Of a stretch of 64,000 nt of DNA, positions 23,446 through 31,964 are shown in pieces. Position 1 is the stretch's first letter; the number at the start of each line of letters is the position of its first letter. The stretch covers positions 1,240,001-1,304,000 of the forward strand of contig CANNFY010000001.1 of NCBI GenBank assembly GCA_947504045.1, read 5' to 3'. A program made the position numbers and the translations under genes. Source of the stretch: an uncultured Maribacter sp. Lineage in GTDB: Bacteria; Bacteroidota; Bacteroidia; Flavobacteriales; Flavobacteriaceae. The notes beneath the pieces were generated by a model. It was not told where the DNA came from, ran no database searches, and was given only the letters and a program-made list of their open reading frames with translations.

Positions 23446-24633
23446 TTAGTTAACAACGTGTACATAGTATTTAAATGAAATTGCAAAAGCTATTACAGAA
23501 ACAATCATACCAATCATAAAAATAGTATAAGTCCATCGTAGTATTTTGTATTTTTTATTTAAAACTAATCCAAGAAAATATAAATCTTTAGTTAGTGAGG
23601 AATAAATGTATTCTTTGTCTTTTACAAGCTCATTAATAGCCCACTCATACTGTTCTAATTTCATTTTATGAAAATTGCCAAAAAACAAAAGATTAACTTT
23701 TTTTTGTTTCACATCATCTTCTGTAAATTCTCCACTAGTTACATTTGGCCTAGTAGCTAAAACAGCTAAAATCATAGAAATTATACTAAAAAATATAAAA
23801 ATTACTGTAGGGTAAATTAAATAGTTATTAGATGGGTTATCTAATTTAGGAATAAGATTAGAAAGAGCTAAAGAAATAATTATAGCATTAACAGATAATA
23901 AAATATTTGCTTTTGTATCCGCTATATCACTTAAAGTTATATGGTTTTTTAAAGTAACCCTAAATAAAGTTTGTATACCTCTGTCCGGACTTTCATTTTT
24001 ATAAGAAGCTTTTAAAGCTTCTTTTTTAGCAATAGCCTTATCTTGTTTTTTTTCTTTAATAAGCTTTTTTAAATTTTTATCTTTTTTTGGCTGCCAATTT
24101 TCTATTGCATAGTTTGTGTAATATTTATGTTCGGTTCTAAACATTTTAATATTTAGATTTAACCACTCTCTATAAGAGTATTCAGCAATGTTTAATAAAC
24201 GCAGCTCATCTCTTAAAAATTCAGAAGTTTCTAAATAACTGCTTTGCGCAAAATGAGAAGAATCTGCATCTTTTATAATTTTTTCTGTTTCAGATTCAGG
24301 AATAGCAAAACGTTTAGTAGCCATTATACATTGGCTAACTTTCTCAACTAAATCTGGAGCATAATTTTCATTTTTCAGAAAATCTTGAGCTATTTTACAA
24401 CTGTTTTCTTCATGCTTTTCGCAGCCTTTAATATATCCAGTATCATGTAACCAAGAGGCTAATATTAACACTTCTTTTTCTGTATCAGATAAAGTAGAAG
24501 AAATTAATAATTCTTTAGTACTTTTAACTACTCGTTGGGTATGGCGTAGGTTGTGATATAAAAAATTAGAGTCTAATTTTTTGGTTAATAAATCTTCTAC
24601 AAAAAGTTGTGTTTTTTCAATTATTCCTGACAT
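23446..24633 (-). CDS. HD-domain phosphohydrolase fused to a Pycsar-effector-like membrane domain
   Basis: A 395-residue protein. Residues about 1-190 are an HD hydrolase: His31 in HNLRHTQRV, the metal pair His63-Asp64 in SWLHDTGYI, His74 and the later Asp122/Asp124 in IIKDADSSH. A lysine-rich linker (185-215) leads to a domain (about 216-392) resembling the Pycsar effector PycTM (DUF5706). This has HITLSDIADTKANILLSVNA, two membrane helices (about 243-262 and 272-293), a cytosolic part with FFGNFHKM, and a third helix (about 366-387). PycTM proteins damage membranes on sensing cCMP or cUMP. No pyrimidine cyclase gene is nearby, so a complete Pycsar system is not shown. Confidence 0.75.
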   Translation of the reverse strand: MSGIIEKTQLFVEDLLTKKLDSNFLYHNLRHTQRVVKSTKELLISSTLSDTEKEVLILASWLHDTGYIKGCEKHEENSCKIAQDFLKNENYAPDLVEKVSQCIMATKRFAIPESETEKIIKDADSSHFAQSSYLETSEFLRDELRLLNIAEYSYREWLNLNIKMFRTEHKYYTNYAIENWQPKKDKNLKKLIKEKKQDKAIAKKEALKASYKNESPDRGIQTLFRVTLKNHITLSDIADTKANILLSVNAIIISLALSNLIPKLDNPSNNYLIYPTVIFIFFSIISMILAVLATRPNVTSGEFTEDDVKQKKVNLLFFGNFHKMKLEQYEWAINELVKDKEYIYSSLTKDLYFLGLVLNKKYKILRWTYTIFMIGMIVSVIAFAISFKYYVHVVN

Positions 24634-24683
24634 AATAATAAACTATAATAGAGTTACAAAGTACAAATTTTATATTGAAGTGT

Positions 24684-27600
24684 ATGCATAGGAGAAAATA
24701 TTACATTCTACTATTAGTGGTTTTTATTTTAGAAGGTTGTGCCACAAGAAAAAGTAAGTATTATAACATAAATAATGCAGTTGATGTAACTACAAAAAAA
24801 GAAGTAGAGCATACTTTTTATTTAATAGGAGATGCAGGCTTGTCTCCTATAGGCAAATCTAATACTACGTTAACCCTTTTTAAAAATAGAATAGAAAAAG
24901 CAACTAAAAATAGTACAATACTATTTTTAGGAGATAATATATATACAGCAGGCTTACCAGATAAAAAACAAAACCCAGAAGAATATAAAATTGCCAAGAA
25001 CCATTTAGATGCACAGTTAGAAACCGTAACAAATTATAACGGAAATACAATTTTTATTCCTGGAAATCATGATTGGTATAATGATGGATTAAAAGGCCTA
25101 GAAAGAGAAGAAAAATACATACAAGATGCATTAAATAGTAAAGAAGTTTTTTTTCCTGAAAATGGCTGTCCTATAGAAAAAATTGAAATTAGCGATAAAG
25201 TGGTTGTTTTAGCAATAGACTCTCAGTGGTATTTAGCTAATTGGGATAAACACCCGACAATAAATGATGATTGTGAGATTAAAGACCGAGAAGATTTTTT
25301 TCAAGAACTAGAAGGTCTAATAAAGAAAAATGCGCATAAAACAACACTAATTGCTATACATCATCCTATGTTTAGTTACGGTACCCACGGTGGAGAAACA
25401 TCTTTTAAAAAGAATTTTTACCCAGGGCATTCTCAAATTCCGTTACCAGTTTTGGGTACCTTAGTTAATGTTTTACGTAAGACTTCAGGTGCTTCTATTC
25501 AAGATATGAATAACCCTAAATATAGAGAGTTAAGAAAAAGAATTGTAACATTAGCACAGTATTCTAATAAGGTAATTTTTGCTTCTGGTCACGAACATAC
25601 TTTACAATATATTGTAGAAGAAAATACCCCTCAAATAGTTAGTGGTTCGGGTGCAAAAAAATCGGAAACAAGGTTGTTAAATGGTTCAAAATTTTCTACA
25701 GGAGAAAATGGATATGCTGTTTTAGAAGTATATAAAGATGGATCTTCTAGAGTACGTTATTACGGAGTTTCTAATAATAATGAAGAGGAGTTTTTGTTTA
25801 CATCAGAAGTACTTGGTGTAGAAAAAAAGATAAATAAAAGAGCGTATAATACCTCTTTTCCTAAAGTGGTAAAAGCTTCTATTTATTCTAAAGAAGAAGT
25901 AGAAAAATCTAAATTTTATAAATGGTTTTGGGGAGACCGGTATAGAGAGGTTTATGCAAAAAAAGTGGAGGCTCCTACGGTAAATTTAGACACTTTGTTT
26001 GGAGGGTTAAAAGTGGTAAGAAAGGGTGGCGGACACCAATCTAAATCTTTACGATTAGTAAATAGTAAAGGGCAAGAATATGTTATGCGTGCACTACGTA
26101 AAAGTGCCGAAGTTTACTTGCAAGCAGCTGCCTTTAAAGAACAATATATAATAGGAGATTTTGAAGATACCTATGTGCAAAAAACACTTTTAGATTTTTA
26201 CACTGGATCGCACCCGTATGCTCCTTTTACAGTTGGCTCTTTGTCAGATGCTGTTGGTATATACCATACAAATCCTGTGTTGTATTATATTCCAAAACAA
26301 CCTGCAATTAAAGATTTTACAGACGAATTTGGAGATGAATTGTATATGATAGAAGAGCGAACAGATGATAATCATGGAGACCAAGAAAGTTTTGGCTTTG
26401 CCAATAAAATGAAAAGTACAGACGATTTATTTAAAAAATTACGAAAAGACGAAGAATTTAGTATAGACAAAGAGGCCTATGTAAAAGTTAGAATTTTTGA
26501 TATGTTAATTGGCGATTGGGATAGACACACAGACCAATGGCGTTGGGCAGAATTTAAAGATAAAAGCTCAGGAAAAACTATATATAAACCTGTGCCTAGA
26601 GACCGCGATCAGGCATTTTCTATAATGGGAGACGGTGCTTTTATGAACTTTGCCACCAGAGCAATCCCATCTTTAAGTTTAATGGAAGGTTTTAATGAAG
26701 AAATTAGAAGTGTAAAAGGTTTTAACGGCTCTCCTATGACATTTGCTTTAGATATGGCATTATTACCAGAAACCACTATAGAGTTATGGGAGCAACAAGC
26801 TATATATTTACAAGATAATATTACAAAAGAAGTAATAGATAAAGCATTTTTAAAGTTTCCGAAAGAAGTAAGAGGCAAAAAAACCGAAGAACTAAAGAGT
26901 ATTTTACTTTCTAGAAAACAACATATTGTAGAAACAGCTAAAACCTACTATAAACTATTAAACAAATTTTCTACGGTTACAGGAACAGATAAAGATGACT
27001 ATTTTACCATTACAGGGCAAGCAAATAATAGTATAAAAGTAGAAGGGCATCGTATTAAAAAAGGAAAAAAAGCAGAGCAATTTTTTAGTAAAATTTACAC
27101 TAAGTCTACCACTAAAGAAATTTGGATATATGGTTTGGATGACGATGATTATTTTGAAATAAAAAATGTAACCAAAAACATGCCTAAATTAAGAATAGTA
27201 GGTGGACAAAATAACGATATTTATGATGTAGTAAATAGCAATAAAGTATACCTATATGATAATAAACACAAAAAGAACACTTTAAAAAACACAGATGGCG
27301 CTAAGGTACGTTTTACAACAGATTATGAAATTAATACGTACCAACCAATAAAGTATAAGACTAGTAACAATCAATTAATGCCAATAGTAGGTTATAATCC
27401 TGATGATGGTTTTAGATTAGGTATTTCTAATACATATACCTATAACGGATTTGAACAAAACCCTTTTACTAGAAAACATATTTTAAATGCACAGTTTTAT
27501 TTTGCAACTAGTGGTTTTGATATTTCTTATAAAGGAGAGTTTGCAAATGTTTTTGGTAAAGCAAATTTAGAAGTGCTAGCAAAAGTAACCAGTCCTAATT

Positions 27601-28403
27601 TTAGTATTAATTTCTTTGGTTACGGTAACGAAACTTTAAACTTAGATGATGATCTAGGTTTGGATTATAATAGAGTAAAATTAGAAACTATAAAAATTGC
27701 TCCATCTTTAGTTTGGCGAGGAGAAATGGAATCTAAATTTAGAGCAGGAATAGCTTATGAAGCTATTACGGTTGAAGAAACACAAAACAGATTTATAAAT
27801 ACATTTTTAGCTTCTTCTAATATAGATAATAGCAAGAGCTTTGTAAGTGTAGATGCAGAATACTCTTATAGTAATCAGGATAATAATGCATTTCCAACAA
27901 TGGGAATAACAACCTCTTTACACACAGGTTATACAGCTAGTATAAACAGTAATCCAGAAAGTTATGGGTTTGTTATACCAAGCATAGCTTTTGATTATAA
28001 ATTAGTATCTAGTGGACGTTTAGTTTTGGCAACTAAATGGAAAGCACATTTTAACATAGGAAATGGGTACGAGTTTTACCAAGCAGCAAGTATTGGTGGT
28101 TTAGATGGTTTACGTGGTTTTAGAAACCAACGTTTTACAGGAAAAACTGCATATTACCAAAATACAGATGTTAGGTATAATTTAGCAAAGATAAAAACAG
28201 GTATACTACCAATGTATATAGGAGTTTTTGGGGGGTATGATTATGGTAAAGTTTGGTTTCCGGACTTAGACTCTAACCAGTGGAATACCTCAGCAGGAGG
28301 TGGGTTCTTTTTAAATGCATCTGATATTGCATCTGCTAATTTTTCTCTTTTTAATAGCGAAGATGGACTACGTTTTACCTTTGGTATTGGGTTTGGTTTT
28401 TAA
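24684..28403 (+). CDS. Surface lipoprotein: phosphoesterase, kinase-like middle domain and C-terminal beta-barrel
   Basis: About 1239 residues from ATG 24684; a TTG nine bases earlier is less likely. Lipobox ILEGCATRK. Residues about 43-335 are a calcineurin-like phosphoesterase: IGDAGLS, LFLGDNIYTAG, FIPGNHDWYNDG, IAIHHPMF and ASGHEHT. The middle (about 430-770) has GGGHQSKSLRL, EYVMRALRKS, DMLIGDWDRHTDQWRW (about 606-621) and PVPRDRDQAF (about 636-645). These recall the catalytic and metal-binding loops of CotH/HipA/PI4K-type atypical kinases, which is my inference. From about 900 the protein is a BamA/TamA-like barrel ending GLRFTFGIGFGF. Divergent from the HD/PycTM gene. Probably exposed at the outer membrane. 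Confidence 0.75.
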   Translation: MHRRKYYILLLVVFILEGCATRKSKYYNINNAVDVTTKKEVEHTFYLIGDAGLSPIGKSNTTLTLFKNRIEKATKNSTILFLGDNIYTAGLPDKKQNPEEYKIAKNHLDAQLETVTNYNGNTIFIPGNHDWYNDGLKGLEREEKYIQDALNSKEVFFPENGCPIEKIEISDKVVVLAIDSQWYLANWDKHPTINDDCEIKDREDFFQELEGLIKKNAHKTTLIAIHHPMFSYGTHGGETSFKKNFYPGHSQIPLPVLGTLVNVLRKTSGASIQDMNNPKYRELRKRIVTLAQYSNKVIFASGHEHTLQYIVEENTPQIVSGSGAKKSETRLLNGSKFSTGENGYAVLEVYKDGSSRVRYYGVSNNNEEEFLFTSEVLGVEKKINKRAYNTSFPKVVKASIYSKEEVEKSKFYKWFWGDRYREVYAKKVEAPTVNLDTLFGGLKVVRKGGGHQSKSLRLVNSKGQEYVMRALRKSAEVYLQAAAFKEQYIIGDFEDTYVQKTLLDFYTGSHPYAPFTVGSLSDAVGIYHTNPVLYYIPKQPAIKDFTDEFGDELYMIEERTDDNHGDQESFGFANKMKSTDDLFKKLRKDEEFSIDKEAYVKVRIFDMLIGDWDRHTDQWRWAEFKDKSSGKTIYKPVPRDRDQAFSIMGDGAFMNFATRAIPSLSLMEGFNEEIRSVKGFNGSPMTFALDMALLPETTIELWEQQAIYLQDNITKEVIDKAFLKFPKEVRGKKTEELKSILLSRKQHIVETAKTYYKLLNKFSTVTGTDKDDYFTITGQANNSIKVEGHRIKKGKKAEQFFSKIYTKSTTKEIWIYGLDDDDYFEIKNVTKNMPKLRIVGGQNNDIYDVVNSNKVYLYDNKHKKNTLKNTDGAKVRFTTDYEINTYQPIKYKTSNNQLMPIVGYNPDDGFRLGISNTYTYNGFEQNPFTRKHILNAQFYFATSGFDISYKGEFANVFGKANLEVLAKVTSPNFSINFFGYGNETLNLDDDLGLDYNRVKLETIKIAPSLVWRGEMESKFRAGIAYEAITVEETQNRFINTFLASSNIDNSKSFVSVDAEYSYSNQDNNAFPTMGITTSLHTGYTASINSNPESYGFVIPSIAFDYKLVSSGRLVLATKWKAHFNIGNGYEFYQAASIGGLDGLRGFRNQRFTGKTAYYQNTDVRYNLAKIKTGILPMYIGVFGGYDYGKVWFPDLDSNQWNTSAGGGFFLNASDIASANFSLFNSEDGLRFTFGIGFGF

Positions 28404-29258
28404 TTATTTAAGTTGGTAAGAGTACATGTTTCTACCAGTGCCTGCTTTTCTTTCATCAGAAAGTAGCAATGTATTTTCATCTAAAAAACAGATGGCTTCT
28501 AGTTGGCTAGTGGTATTTAGATCTAAGGTTTTCATTTTTCCTTTAGAAAAAGATTCGTTTTTAAAATCGCTAATAATAAATAACTTTCCATAGCTTAATA
28601 AAACTAATTTAGAACCATCTGGTGATAAATCTGCAGAGGTTATTTGGCATAAATTCCATTCCTTACATACATCTAAAGTGTCAATTAATTTAGCTTCATG
28701 GTTGCCTTTTGTGGCGGGTATTTTATAAATAAAAGCATTTCCGGTAAACGGATGAGAACGATTTTTTGTAATAATATATAGTTGGTTATTTGCATAAAAA
28801 ATGGCTTCAGCATCATAAAACAAGTTGCTTTTTTTAGGAGGAAATTCTTTTTGCTCAGGATAATAGAATTGTATTTTTTCGGCATCAATTTTATCTCCTT
28901 TTTCTGTCTCAGGATTAGGTATTTTATAAACAACCAAATTTTTACGCTTGTTATTATTATTGCCAGTATCCGCAATATACACATTGCCATTATGGTCTTT
29001 AGTTAAGTCTTCCCAGTCTTCGTTTTTTGCCCCTTTAACCTTTAAGGTTTTTACTATTTCGCCATCAAAATTTACATTATATATTTTATCATAATTTCCA
29101 CCATCCTCAATAAACCATGCACTTTTTGAATTAAAAGTAACTATACCAGAATTTTCATTTAGTTGTTTAGGCAAATCGGTAATTAATTTTAGTTTACCGG
29201 TATTGTTACATGCTGTAGAAGCCATTAAAAAAAAAGAGAAAATTGTTTTGTAAAACAT
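28404..29258 (-). CDS. Lipoprotein with beta-propeller-like repeats
   Basis: A 284-residue lipoprotein (signal MFYKTIFSFFLMASTAC, lipidated Cys17). The mature part has recurring strand patterns typical of a beta-propeller: AWFIEDGGNYDKIYNV, NVYIADTGNNNNKR, LFYDAEAIFYANNQLYIITK, ADLSPDGSKLVLLSYGKLF and LEAICFLDENTLLLSDE. It resembles SdiA-regulated/esterase-like phytase propellers, but the match is weak. Its stop codon is directly adjacent to that of the phosphoesterase/barrel gene, so the two converge with no gap. Confidence 0.6.
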   Translation of the reverse strand: MFYKTIFSFFLMASTACNNTGKLKLITDLPKQLNENSGIVTFNSKSAWFIEDGGNYDKIYNVNFDGEIVKTLKVKGAKNEDWEDLTKDHNGNVYIADTGNNNNKRKNLVVYKIPNPETEKGDKIDAEKIQFYYPEQKEFPPKKSNLFYDAEAIFYANNQLYIITKNRSHPFTGNAFIYKIPATKGNHEAKLIDTLDVCKEWNLCQITSADLSPDGSKLVLLSYGKLFIISDFKNESFSKGKMKTLDLNTTSQLEAICFLDENTLLLSDERKAGTGRNMYSYQLK

Positions 29259-29353
29259 TTATTTGGTTTTGTATAAAATTGAAATATGCAAAGTGCTAAC
29301 AAAATAACCATTTTTAAAAAATTAATATGTTAATAATGTAAACCATATTTTTT

Positions 29354-29365
29354 GAAAACGATTTC
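29354..29365 (+). promoter_or_regulatory. LacI/GalR-type operator upstream of the symporter
   Basis: GAAAACGATTTC is a palindrome around a central CG with one mismatched pair, the typical look of LacI/GalR-family operators. It lies about 100 bases before the symporter ATG. No LacI-family gene is in the window, so the regulator would act from elsewhere; in Bacteroidota maltose loci such a regulator is common. Confidence 0.5.
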
Positions 29366-29466
29366 GATAAAAAAAAGTAGTTAAAAAAGTAAATTAGTTA
29401 ATGTAATGTGTTATTTATTGAGAATATTCTAATATATTTCAAACATAAACAGCCAAATTACTTAAA

Positions 29467-31119
29467 ATGATAGGAATATTTTCTTTTGTAGGTTTTACTT
29501 TATTAGTTGCCATTATCTCATACTTAGCTACTCGAAATACGAATGAAAAATCTTCTGATGGCTACTTTTTAGGTGGTAGAAGTTTAACTGCAGGAGTAAT
29601 AGCAGGTTCTCTTCTTTTAACCAACTTATCTACAGAGCAAATAGTTGGTTTAAATGGTAGTGCTTATAAAGATGGTTTGTCTGTTATGGCATGGGAAACT
29701 TTAGCAGCAATAGCTATTGTAGTAACAGCCATTTTTTTACTTCCAAAATATCTTAAAAGCGGGCTTACTACAATACCACAGTTTTTAGCAGATCGTTTTG
29801 ATGTTACTACAAAAACCATAACTTCTGCACTTTTTTTAACAGGATATGTAGTGGTATTACTTCCGGTAATTTTATACTCAGGATCTGTTGCAATTAGTGG
29901 TATGTTTAATGTTCCTTTACTTTTAGGAGTATCTAATTCTACAGCGCTTGTAATTTGTATATGGGGCATTGGTTTAATAGGTTCTGTTTATGCTGTTTTT
30001 GGCGGGCTTAAAGCCGTAGTAGTGTCTGATTCAATTAACGCCATAGGACTTTTAATAGGAGGAGTTTTAATTCCTATTTTTGGTTTAATGGCAATAGGAG
30101 ATGGTAGTGTTTTAAGTGGTTTAGATACGTTAGTTTCTGCAAATCCTGAACGTTTTGATTCTACTGGGAATCCAGGTCAAGAAGTGCCTTTTTTGACAAT
30201 TTTTACAGGAATGATGTTAGTACAATTATTTTATTGGGGAACCAACCAACAAATTATTCAACGAGCTTTAGGTGCTAAGAGTCTTGCCGAAGGGCAAAAG
30301 GGATTATTATTAGCATCGTTTTTAAAAATTTTAGGACCAATAATATTAGTACTTCCTGGTATGATAGCTTTTCATTATTTTGATAATGGGTTAGAGTCTA
30401 GCGATTTGGCTTACCCAGAACTAGTTCGTGCTGTATTACCAAAACCTTTAGTAGGTTTCTTTGCAGCCGTTTTATTTGGTGCTATATTAAGTTCATTTAA
30501 TAGCGTTTTAAATAGTTCGGTTACTTTATTTGGTATAGATATTTATAAGGAACATATTAATAAAAATGCACCTGAAGTAACAGTTGTTAAATATGGTAAA
30601 ATATTTGGATTATGTTTAGCTCTAGCAGCAATGTTTATTGCCCCATTAATTGCAAATGCAGGTAGTTTATTTAATTATTTACAGCAAATAAATGGTATAT
30701 ATAGTATACCAATATTTACCATTATAGTTGTGGGTTATGCTACCAAAAGGGTTCCTGCAATTGCTGCAAAAATTGGAATAGTATCTGGTTCTATCTTATA
30801 TATTATAAGTCAGTTTTGGCTAGGCCCAAATATGGTAGAAAAAGCACTAACTGAAGCAAAAAAATCTGGAATTACAGATGACCAAGCGTTAAAACTTGTT
30901 GAGGCAGATGCATATCCACATTTTCTTCATATAATGGCAATATTATTTATTTTAAACATAGTTATTATGCTTATTATAGGAAAAATATACCCAAGAAAAG
31001 AAGCCTTTGTTTTAGAATATACAGATCAAGTATCTATAGAGCCATATAAATATGTAAAGCAAGTTGGAATAGTAATTTGTGTTATTGTAATTGGCATTTA
31101 TGTATATTTTGCTAAGTAA
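29467..31119 (+). CDS. Sodium/solute symporter (SSS family)
   Basis: A 550-residue inner-membrane transporter with about 14 hydrophobic helices. The N-terminal part has YFLGGRSLTAGVIAGSLLL and NLSTEQIVGLNGSAYKDG, characteristic of SGLT-like sodium/sugar symporters. SSILSSFNS-like residues in GAILSSFNSVLNSSVTLF mark the sodium site in helix 8. The following genes break down alpha-glucosides, so a disaccharide such as maltose, or another sugar, is the likely cargo; this is inference. A LacI-type operator lies upstream. A terminator after the gene separates it from the enzyme operon. Confidence 0.85.
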   Translation: MIGIFSFVGFTLLVAIISYLATRNTNEKSSDGYFLGGRSLTAGVIAGSLLLTNLSTEQIVGLNGSAYKDGLSVMAWETLAAIAIVVTAIFLLPKYLKSGLTTIPQFLADRFDVTTKTITSALFLTGYVVVLLPVILYSGSVAISGMFNVPLLLGVSNSTALVICIWGIGLIGSVYAVFGGLKAVVVSDSINAIGLLIGGVLIPIFGLMAIGDGSVLSGLDTLVSANPERFDSTGNPGQEVPFLTIFTGMMLVQLFYWGTNQQIIQRALGAKSLAEGQKGLLLASFLKILGPIILVLPGMIAFHYFDNGLESSDLAYPELVRAVLPKPLVGFFAAVLFGAILSSFNSVLNSSVTLFGIDIYKEHINKNAPEVTVVKYGKIFGLCLALAAMFIAPLIANAGSLFNYLQQINGIYSIPIFTIIVVGYATKRVPAIAAKIGIVSGSILYIISQFWLGPNMVEKALTEAKKSGITDDQALKLVEADAYPHFLHIMAILFILNIVIMLIIGKIYPRKEAFVLEYTDQVSIEPYKYVKQVGIVICVIVIGIYVYFAK

Positions 31120-31180
31120 CAATGGGTTATTTATAACTTTCCAGCCTAATATTTAGAAACTAATAAAATCACAAAAAATT

Positions 31181-31216
31181 AACCCTTAAATATTGTTTGC
31201 AGTATTTGGGGGTTTT
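31181..31216 (+). terminator. Terminator after the symporter gene
   Basis: AACCCTTAAATA (31181-31192) pairs with TATTTGGGGGTT (31203-31214, two G-T pairs) around a ten-base loop, with a short T run. It lies 62 bases after the stop codon. Confidence 0.7.
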
Positions 31217-31307
31217 ATCTTAGTGTTTATAAGATAAAAAAAAGAGATTTTTACTATAAATAACTCTTAGTATTAGAGAGTTAGTTACCTGTTAAATACT
31301 ATATAAA

Positions 31308-31964
31308 ATGCAAGAAGTCGGATTTATTTTTGATTTAGATGGTGTAATTGTTGATACCGCTAAATACCATTATTTAGCTTGGAAAAAGTTAGCTAATGAG
31401 TTGGGTTTTGAATTTACCATAGAGCAAAATGAAATGTTTAAAGGGGTAAGTAGAAAACGTTGTTTAGAAATCCTATTAGATATAGGAAATATAACAGCAA
31501 CACAAGAACAGTTTGATACTTGGATGCATGATAAAAATGTTGACTATTTAGCATATATAGAAAAAATGGATGCTTCAGAAATACTTCCAGAAGTAACAAA
31601 AGTGTTAGTGTTTTTAAAAGAAAATAAAATACCAATAGCACTTGGTTCTGCAAGTAAAAATGCCAGACCCATTTTAGAAAAAGTAGGCTTATTAGCGTAT
31701 TTTGATGCTATTTTAGATGGTAATAATGTTACTAAAGCTAAGCCAGACCCAGAAGTATTTTTATTGGCCGCTTCAGAAATACATATTGCACCAGAAAACT
31801 GTATTGTTTTTGAAGATGCTGTTGCTGGTATTGCTGCAGCAAATAATGCAAATATGACAAGCATAGGTATTGGCGATGCTGCTATTTTAAACCAAGCCCA
31901 GTACAATTTTAAAGACTTTACAGAAATGTCTTTAAATTTTATTAAAGAATTAATAGATAAATAA
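31308..31964 (+). CDS. pgmB: Beta-phosphoglucomutase (HAD family)
   Basis: A 218-residue HAD-superfamily mutase that converts beta-glucose 1-phosphate to glucose 6-phosphate. The nucleophile motif FDLDGVIVDTAKYHY is at residues 8-22, followed by GVSRKRCLEILL in the cap domain, LGSASKNA (motif II), and KAKPDPEVFLLAA with FEDAVAGIAAA (motifs III-IV). Its stop overlaps the GH65 start by one base. Since GH65 phosphorylases release beta-glucose 1-phosphate, the coupling is metabolic too. A 7-bp inverted repeat (TAACTCT/AGAGTTA, 31261-31283) upstream could be an operator. Confidence 0.88.
   Translation: MQEVGFIFDLDGVIVDTAKYHYLAWKKLANELGFEFTIEQNEMFKGVSRKRCLEILLDIGNITATQEQFDTWMHDKNVDYLAYIEKMDASEILPEVTKVLVFLKENKIPIALGSASKNARPILEKVGLLAYFDAILDGNNVTKAKPDPEVFLLAASEIHIAPENCIVFEDAVAGIAAANNANMTSIGIGDAAILNQAQYNFKDFTEMSLNFIKELIDK

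Noticed and set aside
23446-24633. Complete Pycsar anti-phage locus
   Set aside because: Only an effector-like domain is present; no pyrimidine cyclase gene is in the window, and the neighbours are not defence genes.
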